Positions 27,706 to 64,000 of a DNA stretch of 64,000 bases are shown in pieces. The number at the start of each line of letters is the position of its first letter. Positions within the stretch are counted from its first letter, which is position 1. This stretch comes from Amoebidium appalachense (taxonomy: Eukaryota; Ichthyosporea). The stretch lies in NCBI GenBank assembly GCA_963693365.1, contig CAVNZM010000001.1:6324001-6388000 (forward strand), in the 5' to 3' direction. The notes below the pieces were generated by a model that was not told where the DNA came from, did not search any database, and worked only from the letters and a program-made list of their open reading frames with translations. Made by a program: the position numbers and the translations under genes.

Positions 27706-28727
27706 ACCCCAACTCTGTATATGTGCGCTGGGGTCTAAGATTTATATTTAGCCAATCGGGAGATAATATGAAAATCCTGTGCTATTAATAGCTTTCGCAA
27801 TGGTTTTATGATTGGTGTAGCGCGCATCGTGCAGGGTTTGAACTTTGAACAGGCCAACATGAGGAACACTTGCGGTTGACTACTGTACTGTTGCGACAGC
27901 AGCGCAGTGAACTATTACCGCGTGGCGTATAAGTGATGGCATATATATGCAGTGCGTCAGTATTATGTCAATGCTAGCGCATGTACTGTACATGTGGCTC
28001 AAACGCTATCGGGCCAGCTCCTGTTTTGTACACACTTATTTGATGAACCATCAGTTTGAAGTCGCTTCGGATTTCGCAATTCTCACATTCACAGTTTTCC
28101 CAGCTGTGATCTGCCCATTATCCTTGTTTTCTGTTGTTGGTTGTGGGCAAATCTAAACTTTTTTTGAGCAACAGCTTACACTTGCTGCTAACTGCATGTT
28201 ATCCCAGTACACGCTGGTGCTGCTTGGATCTGTTTCTGGCGTCGGGCAGTTGTGGAATGAGCAGCCCGTGTTGGTAAAATGATTTTATTGGACTGTTGCG
28301 CATCCTGCTGTGAGTAGGGCAAATATTATATTAGGCACCCAGGTCCTCCAGCATTAGGAGGTTGGATGCGTTGATATGTAGGAATGGGAAAAGAGGAAAA
28401 AGGAGATAGTTAGTAACGAAAATGTTCTGCTTTTAATACCTGATATATTTTATTTGTAGTTCCTGTTATGTACAAGCTCCCTATCCCTAGTAACTTATGA
28501 TCTATTTGTACCCTGTGCCTTGAACCAGGCAAAAATGGTTGCAGTTTTGCACCCGTCCGCGGCTTGGAATTTCATGTTGCCCGCCGCTCTTGCACTTACA
28601 TACACGGAAACTTTGAAAGCCAACCGCCAGCACACCTCACCACATCTCACCCCACTCTCTTTCACACATTTCGAGACAGAAAGCACACACCTTATTTGAG
28701 CACATCAACAATTCTGTCTCTAGCGCT
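27706..28727. other. Upstream region of the VWA-TSP1 receptor gene; no gene seen
   Basis: About 1 kb of unique sequence. It should contain the promoter and 5' UTR of the plus-strand receptor gene starting at 28728, but no convincing TATA or initiator element could be picked. Short frames on the minus strand here lack any recognised feature. Confidence 0.4.
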
Positions 28728-52672
<23,945 letters not shown>

Positions 52673-54095
52673 AGCAACCAGCACAGTTTCAACCATGGGC
52701 TATCCACCCTTTTTATCCATCCCTTTTTTTGGTATGAACTCCGTTTTTTTGTGTCAGACCCCTCAGCCGAGTTTTGCATGCACTTCGTTGTCCTTTTCTT
52801 ATACTTTCTATAATTAGCGGACTTTTAAATATCTTCAATATAACAAAAAGTCTTTACTGCGCTATCAATAATATTCTGCAAGGACGGCTTGAGGCACGGA
52901 AATTTGCAGTTGGATATGAGATATTCTTAACCTACCGAGTCCAAATTTGTACTAATTTATTACAGCATGTGACACATCTACGCAAACTTTGATACTCCCG
53001 ATATAAGTTTAGGTTTAAAAGGTCATTGTTGCTGACTGTGTCACGCCAAAGTACCGTCTATTAAATTCTGGTCCCATCATTCGACACCCTTTTAATGCAT
53101 TTTGATATACCGCACTCTTAAGGTTACCCCTATGCTCTATGAGCCCAACATTCACATCTGGAACGTCATACACCAAAAGATATGAATCCCCCCACCCACC
53201 CCCCCCCCCAAAAAAAAAAATCCGCAGGTGGGTGGGTGGGTGGGTGGGTGGGGAGGGGGAGGGGGGAGGGGAGGGGGGTAGGTTAAGGGAAGAACACCTA
53301 TGAATTAGTCTACGCAAAACCCAAATGAATAATTGCAGAGAGACCAGATATTTTGTAGTCTAAGCAATCTACATTGTCTGCGTTCATTTGGCCATGCATC
53401 TAAAAGCCATTGCAGAGTTGCAGCTTATTGTATATTTTGGTTACTTGCTGGGCCAAATTAAATGCACGCTGGGAGTACTGTACGTGAGGGACATCGCTGC
53501 TTAATGCATCCCCCCCCCCCCCCCCCCCCCCCCCCCCCACCCTGCCCTCCCTTTTTTGATTTCCCGCATGACTTGCAGCCATTGCATCCACATTTCACAA
53601 AAGTCAGTGCCCCCCTTCACGCAGGCAAGTGGTGCCGTACACGAACGTAGACACAACATACATACACAAATTGGTAGAAGGATGCACAAATAGGCAAGAA
53701 GAAGCATTTAGGCACTGCTGCTTCCTTCATCATGTGTCTGCAGATGTCCGTAAATCACTGTACATTTTCTGTTTCCACCCTAGGCAACCAGCACCTATTT
53801 AGCATTCATAAAGCCACATTGACCGCTGCTTTCTTAAAGTATGTAACTTGACAGGCACAGCCTGCATTTTAAAGGAATCACAGACACCTTTCCACAAGTT
53901 GATCATAATATACACTGTATGATTTAAGGTGAATACGCAGCCTAAAGTGTTTCAAAGTGAATGTGTTTCGAGTTCGTTTTTGAAATGCAGGGAGATACTT
54001 GTTCCCAACTTCCTAATTTCAAAGAAAAAAACCTCAGAGTTAACGAAAACTGGGGCCTCATCACCCCCCCCCCCCCCCTCCCCCCACAGGCACTA

Positions 54096-54133
<38 letters not shown>

Positions 54134-54690
54134 ACACACACACACATACACACACACACACACGAGCAGCCTAAACATTGAAGGGAGTAATTTAAGTTTA
54201 AAAGAGGTGTTCAGTAAATAAAAGCATTCCCACATCATCAAAACCTCTAGGCACATACCATATCCGAAGGCATACACATGGCTAAGTCCGACGTCCTTCA
54301 CATTTCTTCATCTCTCTGGTAGACATGTTTAAAACACAACTTGCTCAAACTCCCATTTTTTGACCCCTCCTCCCCCCCCCCCCCCCCCTCCTTCCCCCCC
54401 CCCTCCCCCCCCCCCCCCCTTCCCCCCCCTCCCCCCCCCCCCCCCCCCCCCACCCCGCCCTTTGCATCCCCAGAAGGGAGAAAAGAAACGATTTATCAAA
54501 CCATGTATTCATTCAAGCAATAAAAAGAGCATGAAAGCCATCTATCCGGAAAATCATTCCCGTCTATGACTTCCGGGTCCTTTCCATTCATAACTTCCCC
54601 TCCTCATTCAACCTCCAGAGAGCAACCTCTGCCAACTTTGCCTCTTACGGCCGTTATCCCCCTGCACCCCTTCATCTTATGGGGGGGGCT
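52673..54690. other. Convergent intergenic region between the two receptor genes
   Basis: About 2 kb holding the 3' UTRs of both genes. It includes C-runs (53510-53538, 54370-54452), (CA)n at 54100-54160 and a short GGGT repeat at 53226-53250. No further gene is supported. Confidence 0.55.
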
Positions 54691-63147
<8,457 letters not shown>

Positions 63148-64000
63148 CTTGCTGGTGAATGCCAAATATGGTTAGAAATGGCCGTTTGTGATTGGTTAAT
63201 ATGTAGTAGCACTGGTTTCCGGCTAGATGTGAAGGGAGGTGAAAAAGAATATGTTTGGGTTGATGCTACCATCAGTTATGGATAGTCTAGCGGTGTATGG
63301 AATATGCGCATTGAACAGCAATAGGTGAGCTACGGAGAGCACTCAAACAAAAGGGGCCGGATCATGAGCTTCTTGAACCGGCATCGGGTTTGGATAGAAC
63401 ACATAGCAACCACTGCGTGCATGTGTGTGTGTACGTATGTGTGCATGAGAAACGTGCTTGTGCCTGCCTGTGCATGAGCATCATCTTCCTACCTGAGTTG
63501 GGAACCAAAGATGGTTAGATATCGGATGAGATAAAGGGACAGGTATGGGTGTGCGGGAAAAGGGGGAGTTTTAGAAAGGAAACGGGGGAAGGGGGGAAGG
63601 GGGGAAAGGGGGGGGGGGGGGGGGGGGAGGGTGATTGAGGGTGAGGGGTATGGGGTGAGGGCAAGCAGAAGGTTGCTTCTGATGTCTATTCATGGGATTG
63701 AGGGGACTATTACTTGTGCTGGGTTGATCGGATGTGGTTGGTGGTTTGATCGAACTTGAAGCGCTGGTTGTGCCTGCAAAGACACAATCTGATTGGTCTA
63801 TTGGACCGGTTGATTATGGGATTGCAATAGCTTGAAGAATGTATTCACGAGAAAAACAGAAATCTCCTAACAATAAGCCCTCTTGAACATGGGTTGTGGT
63901 ATAAGTATTCGGCCGGGTGTCCGTAAATCTCTCAAAACTCGATGATTAGTCCAGCCAAACAGCATACCGTAAGAGTCTGTGACGATTAGGCAGTCTTCAA
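63148..64000 (-). other. Upstream part of the kinase gene, exons not resolved
   Basis: Mostly intron. On the minus strand at 63771 there is a good acceptor (tctttgcag|gc) followed by an open Ser/Thr-rich stretch (TTSASSSIKPPTTSDQPST) and a possible donor a|gtaata near 63711. This is a likely stalk exon but its end phase (1) does not fit the next known exon, so at least one exon is missing from my model. Confidence 0.4.

Noticed and set aside
54180-54301. Kinase-like peptide (DVGLSHVYAFGYG) on the minus strand with a good donor
   Set aside because: Only a few residues resemble a kinase subdomain, no acceptor gives an open frame of useful length, and no neighbouring exon was found.

Overview
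This is a eukaryotic nuclear window: genes are split by many GT-AG introns, and most of the DNA is simple sequence (long C/G runs, CA/GT, CT and GA tracts). Gene content points to a unicellular relative of animals (holozoan) or an early-branching animal: a receptor tyrosine kinase, a VWA plus thrombospondin type 1 (TSP1) receptor with an integrin-beta-like tail, a PH-domain protein and protein phosphatase inhibitor 2. The species cannot be fixed from sequence alone. I favour a repeat-rich ichthyosporean-like protist, as inference only.

Layout. 1-7100 is mostly intergenic: possible degenerate coding sequence near 880-1250, a near-perfect inverted repeat at 2061-2231, a CT/GT block at 2620-3182 and a 1.1-kb homopurine block ending at 6094. 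7108-8955 (minus) is a 5'-truncated LINE with an open reverse transcriptase (RT) fragment; a possible terminal exon abuts its 5' end. 9369-9947 (plus) is an intact orphan gene with a myristoylation-type start. 10-14 kb is mainly G/C runs. 14244-14762 (minus) is inhibitor 2 (PPP1R2). 15463-17519 is bounded by inverted repeats and holds two unrecognised coding-like stretches. 17966-20637 (plus) is a small PH-domain gene. 22334-25998 (minus) is a three-exon gene for a 209-residue four-helix membrane protein. 26515-27328 is a second, 5'-truncated LINE copy with another small repeat inserted in it.

The main content is two convergent receptor genes. 28728-52672 (plus) can be spliced in frame from 29 exons into about 1586 residues: signal peptide, VWA domain with a MIDAS motif, about 19 TSP1 repeats, one Gly/Ala-rich transmembrane helix, and a short tail with two NPxY motifs whose spacing to each other and to the C-terminus matches integrin beta subunits. 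63147-54691 (minus, 5' end outside the window) is a receptor tyrosine kinase with all catalytic residues, a proline-rich juxtamembrane region, and a tail with YMPM and YVND (PI3K- and Grb2-type SH2 sites). Both are surface receptors with tyrosine-based tails, so an adhesion and phosphotyrosine signalling neighbourhood is plausible but unproven.

Many intron ends lie inside dinucleotide repeats: acceptors end (CA)nCAG and several donors open into (GT)n. All exon models are my own reading of splice sites and frame continuity; no transcript or database was available.
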